Notes: a model not told the origin generated them from the letters alone. A stretch of 64,000 bases of DNA from Ampullaceana balthica (GCA_944989445.1 CALYLW010000558.1:326872-390871), one strand, 5' to 3'. Shown: positions 1 to 9,653, counted from the first letter of the stretch. Numbers and translations: made by a program.

Positions 1-1010
1 ACAAGGATTGGGGACAGTTCATTGCTTAGTTCTTTTAATAACCTTGCAGGCAAATCATCTGGGCCAGTAGCTTTGTTTATTTTTAAGTTTTTTAGGAGTG
101 AATGTATACCTATCTCATCTACAGTTATGTTACCTATTTCCTCAATTTTATTTAAATTTATTAAAACTTCCTTGTCGCCTGAGGCAGAAAAAGATGATGC
201 AAAATATGTGTTAAGGATATTAGCTTTAGTTTCATTATCTTTATAGTTTTTATTATTTGAGCCTTTTAGTGTGGCTATTCCTGAAGGTTCCATCTTTTAG
301 ATTTGATAAAGGACCATAAGTTTTTATTGTTATCTTTGGTAATTACTATTACATTGTTTATATATTCATTTTGGAGGTTTCGACTGAGTTTTTGTGTCAA
401 GTGTTTAATCTTTAAGTATTTTTTGTGTATCCTATATGAATAGGTAGCTTTATATTTCTTAATAAGTTCTCTTTTTGTTTGCATAGCTTTTTCAATCTAG
501 AATTGAACCAGCATTTGTTAATTTTATTTGATGTTAGTTTTGTTGGAACATTCTCATCCATTATAGTTTTTAGATTTGTTTTTATATCTTTCCAAATTTC
601 TTCTACTGGGCTATTTGTGTTAAATTTACTTAGGAAAGTTTGTTGGAAGTTAGCCGCTGATTGGTGTAGTTTTATTGAATTACATTTATTCCAAAGATAG
701 ATTATTCTTCTAGGTATCTTATTAATTTTAGTTTTTATTGTATTGGTGACCCTAACAATATCATGGTCGGACAGTCCTGGAATTTTTTTATAGTCTAACA
801 CTAGTCCTGGTCTATTTGTTAGGAATAAATCTAGTGTTTTATTTTTCCTTGTTGCTGTTTTTACTATCTGTTCTAGGTTTATATTGTTCATAGTGTCTAA
901 AAAGTGTTCATTAATTTCTTTGTTAGTTTGATGGTTATCAATTGTATAATTTTTCCAACTGGTCGGGACATTGATTGCTAAACAGGAAAGTTTTCTGCTA
1001 AAATGGTATT
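1..1010 (-). mobile_element. Non-LTR retrotransposon fragment (endonuclease end and RT start)
   Basis: Read on the minus strand, about 891-412 encodes the end of an endonuclease/exonuclease/phosphatase (EEP) domain, with the motifs TLDLFLTNRPG and GLSDHDIV (the SDH signature of LINE endonucleases). Next comes a Lys/Arg-rich linker (FNSRLKKLCKQKENLL). After a frameshift near 410-480, the frame down to 1 reads into the start of a reverse transcriptase (NKATGPDDLPARLLKEL). The RT core lies beyond the left edge. The 5' limit near 1010 is approximate; the reading frame already breaks there. It is a jockey/CR1-type LINE by general layout, clade not assigned. It ends about 100 bp upstream of the first visible SOD exon, so it probably sits in an intron of that gene, in antisense. 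Confidence 0.75.
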
Positions 1011-1098
1011 AGTGAATTAAAAAGTCTTATCAAACCAATTTTTAAGATTTGAAATTTTGTGCTTTTTAAATATATTTCAACTTCCTGTCCTCTTGAAG

Positions 1099-1363
1099 AT
1101 ACGTCGAGCAGAAACTTTTTCACTGTCGTTGGTTTACCTTTATCTGGAGATAAGTCAATTTTGGGGAGGCCTGCGGTTATTTTCACATCCGAAAGTGGGA
1201 TTTTGGCTTGTGCTCCGATTGAATTGCAACGACAAACGGTTCTGGTGGCTCAGTTCAACAAAAGTGGAATGACGGGAAAAGTACTATTTAAACAAATGCC
1301 AGGATTCGGAGCTCAGGAGACATCTTTGACAAATGAAATCACTGGCATGTCTGCCGCACACAG
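1099..1363 (+). CDS. SOD-repeat gene, visible exon 1
   Basis: The frame reads GLPLSGDKSILGRPAVIF, the end of one SOD module, then AQFNKSGMTGKVLF, the start of the next. The donor is CAG/gtaatt at 1363-1364, phase 2. The acceptor is either TTGAAG/ATACG (1098) after a pyrimidine tract or GAGCAG/AAAC (1111). The position of the fourth copper ligand in the ending module is Phe (AVIF), not His. Confidence 0.75.
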
Positions 1364-4300
1364 GTAATTATTCTTTCTATAGTACAAGGAGTGCATGACA
1401 GTGAACAATTGAATACGTTACAACGCCTAAATTAAGATCTATGTTAATATATGTGTAGTTAGCATAAAACATGCTATTATGTTGGCATCCCAGAGATTTT
1501 AATTATTTCAAAAGCCAGTAACGGATGAGGTTAATTTTAGGGATGGGGATAATTTTAAGGATGGGTTAATTTTATAAATTACCGGTATTTTTATATTAAA
1601 AAAATATCTCCAATAATTATCATTATGCAAGTAATTTTATGTTAACTTTCCCCGCATCATACCTTGTACAAAATGTCTTCACGCATCATACCTTGTACAA
1701 AATGTCTCCACGCATCATACCTTGTACAAAATGTCTCCACGCATCATACCTTGTACACATTGTCTCCAGCCATCATACCCTGTACAAAATGTCTCCACAC
1801 ATCATACCTTGTACACATTGTCTCCAGCCATCATACCTTGTACACCCTGTCTCCAGACATAATACCTTATATACACACTGTCGCCATGCATCATACCCTG
1901 TATACATTGTCCCCGTCAGCTTGTACAAGACACACGTAGTCATATTTGTAAAGGGAGAAGAGTTTTTGTGATTATTCCAGGCTTTGCATGATTTATTTGT
2001 TTAACAGGGCGAATATGAAAACTGTGTAATTTCTTACCATAACAAAGAGAACGAGTGCTTAAAGCAACGTTTTTGTTCAATATATAAGTCATCATATCAA
2101 TACAGAATAGTTAATTCCTTTGAATTTAAATTCTAGTTTTCAGCTCTATGATCTACCACCGGGAAATGATTGCTCAAATCTTGGTTCAGTTTACAATCCA
2201 ACAAATGTTCCTGATACTAGTGTGTTTGATACTGATGACAGTTATAAGGTGGGTCACCGTTTACCGAAATATTTCATTAAAAAGTCTCATTAGTGAGATG
2301 TAATAACATTAATATGATTCAACTCTTGATTTGAACATTCTTTTAATTCATTTCTGAACAGGTAAAATGGTTCTGGCTTTATATCCATGTAAATTTAAAT
2401 ATTTAATTGACATATTCTTCGTTTGTACTACTTCGACACTGTTGTAAAATATGCAAAATATCAATAAATTAAGCAAGTTTCACAAATAACTTTGATTAAA
2501 ACAAGTATGGAGCATGTTGTGATATTATCAATAATCGAATTATAAGGCAGGAAATCTGCCTAGAGCTGGAGTAAAGGAGTGGAGCAGTATGAATCTGCCT
2601 CTGACAGGCTACACAAGTATTTTGGGAAGGTCTTTGGCCATTGTGGATGAAAGCAAAACTATTGTAACTTGCACTAAAATCAACATCCAGTTGTCTGACT
2701 TGGAGGGACAACTTGTCACTGCAGTGTCTAATTTTACTGGAGAAGTTATTGGTACAATTTTTATGGTAAGTTAATAATTTTTAAAAACCATTTCCGTCCA
2801 TGTTTTTTAAAAGATCTAGGTTCTACTTTCTTATATCACTATTATCACACACACACACACAGAAGAAAATTATGACCAGATTTACTTAGAGATACATACT
2901 CAACTTTATTTATAGAATAGCTTTTATTTTAAAATATATTAAATGTGTAGCAGAATTTCATGAAATCATTAAATAGTAGCTGAATCATTACTGAGCTAAG
3001 GCTTCAAACTCTAGCAAGTTTTCCAAATATTTCTAAACATTGCTCTTTTCATTTTCTAGTATCAAACTGTATTTAGAGATGGTACCATGAGTGATACATC
3101 AATAGTTGCTGACTTAAAATATTCTAATGGAACCAAGGTAAACTGTCAGATCATTTTAAAAACTCAAAGATAACATAAATAAGTAATACTAGATGTGACC
3201 CGCGGCGTAGCATACGCCGCAGACTTGCTCATAGTCCATAGATAGTGCAAAGAAAAGGGGTGGGGGAGAACGGACACAAACTACTGACGGGAAGTATTTC
3301 GGACATCGCGATAATTTCTGCCTCGCCACCAAATACCCCTGAAGTATTCATGTTCAGAAAGTATAGTTGACGAGAGTGTATGACTAATTTTCCGTCACTG
3401 AGCACAACGGAGAGCACGACGCCGAAGTTATCCCAATGTTGAGAAACTTGAGAAACAAAGTTTACAGCCAAGTTGCGAAGTCATGTTCGAAAAGAAAGGG
3501 GTAAAAGAACGGGCACATACACAAACATTTTTGAAAGTTTAAAAAGTAATGTCTTCGACCTTCCGCGTGTGAAGCGAATGTACTAACCACTACACTAAGA
3601 AATACATGTTATTCTGTGAAAGAACAACGAAAGTCAACTCAAGATCCACCACCTTTGCTTGCCAACCATAAACTGATTGGTCGGTGGTTGACCCCCACGA
3701 GGGTCATTCGTCATGCTCGTATGCACATCCCCGTTTAAGTTTAATTATATATGTTGCAGGCAATGTGCGAAATCAGACATTCAATAGAATGCCTAGGCAA
3801 TGTATAGAATGTCTGATTGTTTCAGGCAAAGTATGAAATTTGTAAAACGTTTGCATACTTTGCCTAGGCATTCTACAGAATGCCGGATATCGTTTAGGCA
3901 AAGTGTGAAAAGAGCACAACAAAAGCCTTTATTGATAATTATTGATAATTACGTATTTTAAAGTGGAAATAATACAAATTAAAGCTCAGTATTATTTTTT
4001 CGAGGTCTTCCTCTGTTTCCACATCTTGTAAATCATCATCAGGTAGGGACGACTTTGTGAGGCCTACTTTAGCTCTGAAGCCAAAGAGAGCTTCGTATGG
4101 TGATCGCATAATGAAAAGTTCTGTTCTTCTTGAGTTGGACGAACCGTAACCCCTCACTTCAGCGGCCAGTTATTTCATTTTACATCCAAGCTCACAGCAT
4201 ATTTTCAATGTCCTAGCTAGCTCTTTCGACGCTCCCCTGGCTTTGTACGTGGCGCGGCTTACCTTGAACTTAATCTTCAAGGTGGGCCAGTACTTCTTTA

Positions 4301-7300
4301 GGCTGCTTACCACATTGTTTGCAAATTACCTGCCGTTATTGGACTGTAGAATCATTGGAGCACCAAGCAACGTAAATATGTCTACGAGCTGGTATGCTAC
4401 TTCTTTCGCCCTCTTTGTCTTCCGGGCCCTGAGAACTACGAACTTGGTGAGATGATCTTGATACACCATTATAAACTTGTATTCCCCCATCAGAATGTGA
4501 TTGAAATCAATGAGGTTTTCCTGACAACGACAGTTGAATTTCGAAAAAGCCATTGGCTTGACCACAATAACATTTTGAGGCCTTTTTTTCTGGCAAGATT
4601 CACTAAGGTTAATGTACAGTTCAATATCATGACGGGTGGCGTTCTTGTATTTGGGCGAAAGTTTTTTCAACATTCTGTTCCGTCCTCCATAACCAATGGC
4701 CAAATGAGCTTTATAAAGTCCGTCAAATATCTCGATCTCCGCGACGTAAGACAGAATGGCACTCACGCCTTCTTTAATAGGGTAGATCAACTTACTCTTA
4801 TTTTCCACCATCATGAAATCATAGTGTTTCACCAGCCAATAGTCCCGTGGGTCTTGCTTAATGGTGGTCTTAGCCATTTTCACATCGTCCACCAACTTTG
4901 GTAATAGTTTTTTTGTTAAAACGCTGCTTTTAGCAGCATTGGCTCTTACTTTAGATATATCATTGTAGTACCGTCGTTCCATGTCAACATGGCGTGATTC
5001 CTGTCCTAGCACTACAATCTCTTCCGCAGGCCTTGATTAACCTTAGCGATAGGCAAACAAGGCACGTGCATTGGGCACTGGGCACCAAGCGTTTGGGGGA
5101 GCACCACAAGTCCTCAAGAAAAATTTGTATATTATTCATAATCGACATGACGTTAGAAAATCGCAAATGTAATATTAAATCGCACAGGGGCGGATTAAAT
5201 GGAAGGCTGATTTGTGCTAAAGCCAAGGCCCCCCAATGATTTAAGACTAAATTTAGGGACCCCAAACTTATTAAATTGTATAATAAAGTGGCTGGACAGA
5301 ACCCCAGGCGGATTTGCAGCCAGGGGCCCTGTGCAATCTTAATCCACCCCTGAAATCGCTTTTAAAGGGACAAATATGTGACATTCTCATTGGAGGGCTG
5401 AGTCACGTAGACTCTTATAGCCCGGCCTACAATACCAACGGCGAGCCTCAACATAAGGGCGTCGCCATGGAGATATTCCTCCACAGTGCGTGGGCTGTCT
5501 TTTTTGCGCAGAATTAAATTTGATAATGTACTTTGCCAGATGTAAATCTAGAATAAAGAACTTTAAAATGTAAAGGTTTGCTTTATCTGACTTTCTGACC
5601 TATTTAAAAAGTTACAGTATGTTTGTCTATTATTATTAAAAAATAATTAAACATTAATTTTAATACAGAAATAACATATCGTAAGTTTTATTTGAGTGAT
5701 ACTAGTACAAACATACGTGTTAATAGCGGCGTCACCAGGGTGTGTGTCATCCAGTTCGGTAGGTCATGGTGTCATGCCCTCACCCCATATGCCAAAGCCA
5801 AATAACGAGGCATACATAATTTTACCCTTTTGGTGTCACCCGGTGCGGTCACCATCTCCCGCAATCCCTTGTGACGCCCCTGTGTGTTAACAACTGTTTT
5901 GTTTTGTTGCTTCATATTGAACATATCAGCGGTCAGTGGGGGATCGGGGCAAAAGGGGGCACCCATGTGGGTTTGTGCCTCGGGCACCAAGATGGCTTAA
6001 TCCGGCCCTGCTCTTCCGGCATGGTCACACAGCAATCCAAGGGGAAACGTTATGGGAGAACTCTGTGGAATCGCAGCCGGATGATGTAAACTGATGTCAT
6101 GAGAAGAATTTTGGCCATATTGTCTGTGATTTGGTAGTGGAACCTCGTACCGGCTAAACGCCGTCTTTAAATTATAATAACTTTCAACACTCACAAGCTT
6201 CGATCGCCATCATCAAACAACATCCAAAGCGCCACCGCCTACAACAGCGGCTGGAAGAATGGCGAGGGTAGGCAAATTACATATTTTTCCGGCCGACAAC
6301 TCGACATTCTATAGAATGCTTCGGCAATGTATGAAATAGCAATCATTTCATACTTTGTCTGAAACCATCAGGCATTCTATACATTGCCTAGGCATTCTAT
6401 AGAATGCCTGAATTTCACACTTTGCCTGTAACATATAGATAGATGGCTGATCACCTTTTTGTTTGATATCTTGCTTTGTTTTTCATGATTTCCTTTATTT
6501 CCTACTTTCTTGATATACTGATGACATACAATTCAATAATTTTCCATATCTACTATTTACATAACAAGTCTTTATTTTAAAAGAAAAAGCCTTGGAATAA
6601 TTTATGCTTAATGTCATTGGGAACTTCCATAAATATTGTCCAGGGAATTTTTACACCCTTCACCCCTTTTTTCCATACCTTTTCAATACGATAGTGACAA
6701 TAGGGAACTTCCATAAAAACTGTACTTGCATGTATGTATCTTTAACCCTACAGTATTAAAGTCACTTATCGAAGGTTTAAAATGTTCTAAAATTTTTTTA
6801 ATTTGTTTATGAAAAGCTCAATTTAAAACTAAATTATACACAACAAATAATGAACTTCCAGTTGCATTTCTAATTGGTGGTCGAGTGGCAGCGCGCTTGA
6901 TTGGCGTACCGATGGTCATGGGCTCGAATCCATGTCGCGGCAAGGATTTGTTCCCGGGGCATAGGGCGTCCCTAAGTCACCTAGCTCCTAATGGGTACCT
7001 AACACTAGTTAGGCGGCTGGGTAATGCGTGGAACCCACTAAGCCGTGGCCTGTGAACGCTGCATCACTTGCCAACAGATCATCTGTCATGGTCTGTGGAC
7101 GCAATTATCTTCTGCATAGAAGGAGCGTCTGTATTGATAAGATAAGATAATTTTATGCGTATGAGAAATAAAAGAGATGATGTGAGATATCAGAAATGAT
7201 CTAAACTCTAAAGCTCTTCCTCCTCCTCCGCCAACTGCAACACTTTCTTAGGTCCCCTTTTGAGTGCAACATGCTTAATGGATGGATTCTTTCTTTATCA

Positions 7301-9653
7301 TCAGACATTACATCACAATTGGCACGTCCACACAAGTCCGGTCAGCGGAGATGCTAATTCTTTGACAGGGAGATGTGACAGCACAGGTCCTCATTTTGAC
7401 CCATATCATGCAATGGTTGCTAAGGTATTGATATATATTACAAGCCAGTATTTCAGGAATATAAGAAATATGCATATAATAAAAGTACTACATTATACCT
7501 AAGTAAAAATTAACCCCAGTACTATTATGAAAAATGCAAATAAAAAATTTAAGTTGTGAACAATATCATCAGTTAGCATTAGAGTTGCAAAATGTAAGAG
7601 TAAATGTGTAAAAAAGACAAGGACAAAAACTCCAACATAAAGTTTTATTGCAATTCTAAATTATTATATTTCCTTTAGATTTTTCACTTCTTAGTGTTTC
7701 CTGATCTGCTTTTTAAGCTCAGTGATTTAATTCCTTTTTTTTGTCTATGTGATGATTTTACATTAGGCCAACTACCCTGAAGAATGCAGCCCAATGAATC
7801 CATATCGTTGTGAGCTTGGCGATCAAGCTAAGAAAGCTGGAACTTATGACATAGGGGGAGGGAAAAAGGATTTTACAGATGTTGATTTACCACTGTATGG
7901 GCAATTTTCAGGTGAGTTGGAAATAACTGATGAACGGTAGTGTGTCTTATGTTGTAGATCCTCTCCTGTCAACAGGGGCGAGTTTTAATAACACGATTAT
8001 CAACTTGTTACTAGTAAATGATTTTGAAAACAATTAAGTTTAAAACACTTTATATGAGTTTGTTAAGCATCTGTTTGAAATAAACTTGAAACTCATTTTG
8101 GGTTCAATCAAATTTTTAATTTTCTCTAACAACATCTTTTGTGTTAAGAGAGACCTTTACTTAATGGTCGATGAAAGAAAAAAAAACATACTGTTTTAAA
8201 ATCTGTAAAACAAAATTGTTATTTAAGTTATTGTACTAATGTCTAAATGTATTTGTTTCATTAGATTATTTGTAATTTTTAAAAAACATTCTGTCTGGTC
8301 TTGTCTTATCTATTTAGACTAATATAGAGGCTCCTTCTATGCAGAAGATTATAGGTCCACAGACCATGATGTAAAATGTATAACTCTTCAAAATGTTCCT
8401 CTTGTATTATTTATTGCTTAAAGAATTACAAGTGTTCAATGTATATTTGATTTAGTACTGGGGAGAGCCATTGTCATACACACTGCAGAGAAAGGGGCAC
8501 CAAGACTGTCTTGTGCTGACATTATTCCAGTTGATGATAAATGCATAACTATTGAGTTAACAAAAAATGCCAGTCTCAACAAGTAAGTTTTAAAGGTGGC
8601 CTATACATAATATATTATTGATATTTTCAGTAACTGATGGAAAGTAATGTGATTGTATATGTATTTAATGAAATACCTATTAGATTTATTTCAAATCTTG
8701 CTCCAACAATGTGTCCCATATTTTAAGTTTATAGCAATAATTCTTATAGGCTTCAGATTGCAATTGAAGAATTCTTAATTTAACAGGAGAGATGTGGCTA
8801 AAGTCTATGCTACAGCTATTGGTTCAAGAACAGAAGAAGTTATTGTCAACTATATGTCTGATTCCGACAGTAAATCCAAAATTTGTGTGCATTTCTCAGG
8901 TACAAGAATTTAAATATAAGTTTTAATGAGTTACTCTGTTAAATAAAAATACAACATTTAATTCTATTTTCTTGAATTATTGAAAAGGTTATTTACAGGA
9001 TCTGATTTTAAATTTATGATAGATGATGTGTTATGTATAATAAAATCACATTTAGCAACAATAAGTTAGTGCTATTTTTAAAAATTAAAATCATTGTTAT
9101 TTTGATTACAAATTCAATAAAATTTATCCCTTGCAAATAGTGAAGTTATATCAAAGTACAAGTATATCATATGAAAAATATTGATAATTTTAAAATAATT
9201 TTTCTAGGTTTTAACAGAGAAGTCTTGATTACAAAATTTGAAAAATTTATAACCAATTCTGAGAACTACAGAAGCATGGGAGCATATGCACCAATTGTGA
9301 TTAATGCAGCAAGTAAGAAAACTTTTCTTCTGCATTTAAATATTGTTTTAACAGCAAATTACATTTACAAAAATGTAGTGGAATAAAATAATATTAGCAA
9401 CTAGACTTCATTACTGAGCTATTTTATGACCAGTACACAAGTGAACGATCATTGACATCATTATAACAAATAGATAAAACAAATGTAGATGCTCAGTGTT
9501 TAAATAGGATATTGAATTCTTGAGGTAGTTGAGAAAATGGTTGGTATTTTAATAATTATTTTTATTTATATATTTCTCTCTACAGACTCCAATGGGCAAT
9601 CTGTGATTTTAGGAGCAATGATACTTCTACTTTATGTGTTCAACAAATTATAA
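1099..9653 (+). CDS. Extracellular Cu-only superoxide dismutase repeat protein, GPI-anchored (C-terminal ten exons)
   Basis: Ten exons join in frame: ~1099-1363, 2137-2248, 2547-2765, 3060-3137, 7305-7424, 7767-7911, 8456-8582, 8787-8899, 9208-9312 and 9586-9653 (stop TAA 9651). All have GT-AG junctions and matching phases. About 449 residues are visible; the N-terminus is outside the window. The chain holds successive SOD-like beta-barrel modules marked by the recurring signature SILGR/VLGRxxxI. The module of exons 3-7 has the copper-ligand pattern HNWHVHTSPV, TGPHFDP and GRAIVIH, and a likely disulfide pair (GRCDSTG and RLSCADI). No zinc-ligand loop is seen, as known for Cu-only SOD repeat proteins. 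Its predicted role is extracellular superoxide dismutation. The C-terminus is a short hydrophobic tail with no charged cytoplasmic end, typical of a GPI signal. The preceding module lacks the histidines. The exon 1 acceptor is uncertain (1099 or 1112). Confidence 0.85.
1652..1915. repeat. 29-bp minisatellite in SOD intron
   Basis: About nine tandem copies of a 29-bp unit, of the form CATCATACCTTGTACAAAAT followed by GTCTCCACG. Later copies drift to a GTACACATTGTCTCC variant. The array is inside the intron between visible exons 1 and 2. It is not coding; apparent reading frames here are repeat translations. Confidence 0.9.
2137..2248 (+). CDS. SOD-repeat gene, visible exon 2
   Basis: Acceptor TTCTAG/TTTT and donor AAG/gtgggt. 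With the phase-2 donor of the previous exon it reads SFQLYDLPPGNDCSNLG then SVYNPTN. This aligns with the copper-binding HxWHVH...C...TGPHFDP stretch of the later module, but the ligand positions are Gln, Tyr and Tyr. This module is therefore predicted to bind no copper. Confidence 0.85.
2547..2765 (+). CDS. SOD-repeat gene, visible exon 3
   Basis: Acceptor ATAAG/GCAGG, the only acceptor keeping the frame open; donor ATG/gtaagt. It encodes LPLTGYTSILGRSLAIVDE and then NFTGEVIGTIFM. It thus closes the degenerate SOD module (Val replaces the last ligand His) and opens the ligand-complete one. 73 codons, phase 0 to phase 0. Confidence 0.88.
2849..2863. repeat. CA dinucleotide microsatellite
   Basis: A short (CA)n run in the intron after visible exon 3. 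Confidence 0.9.
3060..3137 (+). CDS. SOD-repeat gene, visible exon 4
   Basis: Acceptor TTTCTAG/TATC, donor AAG/gtaaac, 26 codons, phase 0. It encodes YQTVFRDGTMSDTSIVADLK, the strand and loop before the copper-binding HxWHVH motif of the next exon. Confidence 0.85.
3190..3751. repeat. Dispersed repeat with tRNA-like segment (minus)
   Basis: This segment is unlike its AT-rich surroundings. The reverse complement of about 3605-3545 has a tRNA box-A-like run (TAGTGTAGTGGTTAGTACAT) and a weak box-B-like run (AAGGTCGAAG), suggesting a SINE-type module. Short open frames in it do not resemble known proteins. The right part ends at the Ginger insertion at 3752. Confidence 0.4.
3939..5012 (-). pseudogene. 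Ginger integrase (KRBA2-like integrase family), pseudogene
   Basis: The minus-strand frame from 5012 to 4326 gives 228 residues of an integrase-like protein, similar in style to the integrase domain that gave rise to vertebrate KRBA2 proteins. The zinc-binding region (KAHLAIGYGGRNRM then SESCQKKR) has Tyr for a His and Ser for a Cys of the expected HHCC pattern. The catalytic core reads LIDFNHI, then MVYQDHLTKFVVLRARKTKR, then ILQSNNGR. The second catalytic Asp of the usual SDNG motif is Asn here, and a TAA stop follows directly at 4324-4326. The frame resumes as FANNVVSSLKKYWP and later RSPYEALFGFRAKVGL (4157-3939), typical of the region after the DDE core. It would have cut and joined DNA; several key residues are lost. 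Confidence 0.85.
5185..5352. mobile_element. hAT-type MITE (CAGGGGCGGATTAA family), nested in Ginger
   Basis: 168-bp element with ends CAGGGGCGGATTAAAT and CTTAATCCACCCCTG, flanked by 8-bp duplications AAATCGCA (5177-5184) and AAATCGCT (5353-5360). No coding capacity. The 8-bp TSD and CAGGGG end are hAT-like. It shares ends with the elements at 37896-38487 and 60104-63595. Confidence 0.88.
5725..5883. mobile_element. Short TIR element (GGCGTCACC family), nested in Ginger
   Basis: Ends GGCGTCACC and GTGACGCCCCTG, flanked by GTGTTAAT (5717-5724) and GTGTTAAC (5884-5891), an 8-bp TSD with one mismatch. Non-coding. A related sequence lies at about 31684-31871. Confidence 0.65.
6876..7150 (+). 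mobile_element. tRNA-derived SINE with GATAA tail
   Basis: The head has a box A (TGGTCGAGTGGCAGCGCGC) and box B (TCATGGGCTCGAATCC) like a tRNA. A conserved body follows (TAATGGGTACCTAACACTAG, then GTCTGTGGACGCAATTATCT, then GAAGGAGCGTCTGTA) and a tail of repeated GATAA. It lies in the intron between visible SOD exons 4 and 5. Other copies or pieces: 20042-20277 (-), 39083-39405 (+), 8297-8372 (-), 38515-38555 (+), 52147-52212 (-), 61511-61556 (+). The tRNA part is not a functional tRNA: no acceptor stem is formed. Confidence 0.9.
7305..7424 (+). CDS. SOD-repeat gene, visible exon 5 (copper site)
   Basis: Acceptor ATCATCAG/ACAT, donor AAG/gtattg, 40 codons. It encodes TLHHNWHVHTSPVSGDANSL and then TGRCDSTGPHFDP. 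This exon carries the HxH pair and the bridging-position His of the copper site, plus one cysteine of the conserved disulfide. Confidence 0.92.
7767..7911 (+). CDS. SOD-repeat gene, visible exon 6
   Basis: Acceptor CATTAG/GCCAAC, donor TCAG/gtgagt, phase 0 to 1. It encodes YPEECSPMNPYRCELGDQAK and then DFTDVDLPLYGQFS. In a Cu/Zn enzyme this region would hold the zinc loop; no zinc-ligand histidines are present, which supports the Cu-only assignment. Confidence 0.9.
8297..8372 (-). mobile_element. SINE 3' fragment
   Basis: On the minus strand this matches the 3' third of the SINE at 6876-7150: the CTGTGGACC... segment, CTTCTGCATAGAAGGAGC and a GATAAGA tail. It is in the intron between visible SOD exons 6 and 7. 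Confidence 0.75.
8456..8582 (+). CDS. SOD-repeat gene, visible exon 7
   Basis: Acceptor GATTTAG/TACTG, donor AA/gtaagt. It reads VLGRAIVIHTAEKGAPRLSC (with the split Val codon), giving the fourth copper ligand His and the second disulfide Cys. It then starts the next module (DDKCITIELTKNASLN). Confidence 0.9.
8787..8899 (+). CDS. SOD-repeat gene, visible exon 8
   Basis: Acceptor TAACAG/GAGAG, donor TCAG/gtacaa. It encodes RDVAKVYATAIGSRTEEVIV and then KICVHFSG. It belongs to a last, partial module without HxH ligands. Confidence 0.82.
9208..9312 (+). CDS. SOD-repeat gene, visible exon 9
   Basis: Acceptor TTTCTAG/GTTTT, donor CAGCAA/gtaaga. It encodes GFNREVLITKFEKFITNSEN and then YRSMGAYAPIVINAA. 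No metal ligands; it bridges the last module to the membrane anchor. Confidence 0.82.
9586..9653 (+). CDS. SOD-repeat gene, last exon (GPI-anchor signal)
   Basis: Acceptor CTCTACAG/ACTCC, stop TAA at 9651-9653. The completed frame reads NSNGQSVILGAMILLLYVFN and ends KL. A small polar stretch (NSNG, probable omega site) followed by about 15 hydrophobic residues at the extreme C-terminus is the layout of a GPI-attachment signal, so the enzyme would be tethered to the outer cell surface. Confidence 0.82.

Larger units (their letters stand above)
3752..6433 (-). mobile_element. Ginger-type DNA transposon, inactive, in SOD intron
   Basis: Terminal inverted repeats are TGTTGCAGGCAATGTGCGAA at the left, and at the right the complement of TGTTACAGGCAAAGTGTGAA. 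They are flanked by a 4-bp duplication TATA (3748-3751 and 6434-6437). The TGTTRCAGGC end, the 4-bp TSD and an internal retroviral-type integrase (5012-4326, minus) fit the Ginger superfamily. Subterminal regions (3770-3910 and 6300-6425) carry clusters of the palindrome GGCATTCTATAGAATGCC and of GGCAATGTATAGAATG. Two shorter TIR elements have inserted inside (5185-5352 and 5725-5883). The coding region is broken, so this copy cannot move on its own. Confidence 0.85.

Noticed and set aside
1639..1971. Plus-strand frames repeating HASYLVHIV
   Set aside because: Translation of the 29-bp intronic minisatellite.
5934..6012. A third MITE inside the Ginger element
   Set aside because: CAGTGGGGGATC and TTAATCCGGCCCTG look like ends, but the flanks give no target-site duplication.
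6876..6960. tRNA gene
   Set aside because: A and B boxes are present but no acceptor stem or cloverleaf; it is the head of a dispersed SINE with a shared body and tail.
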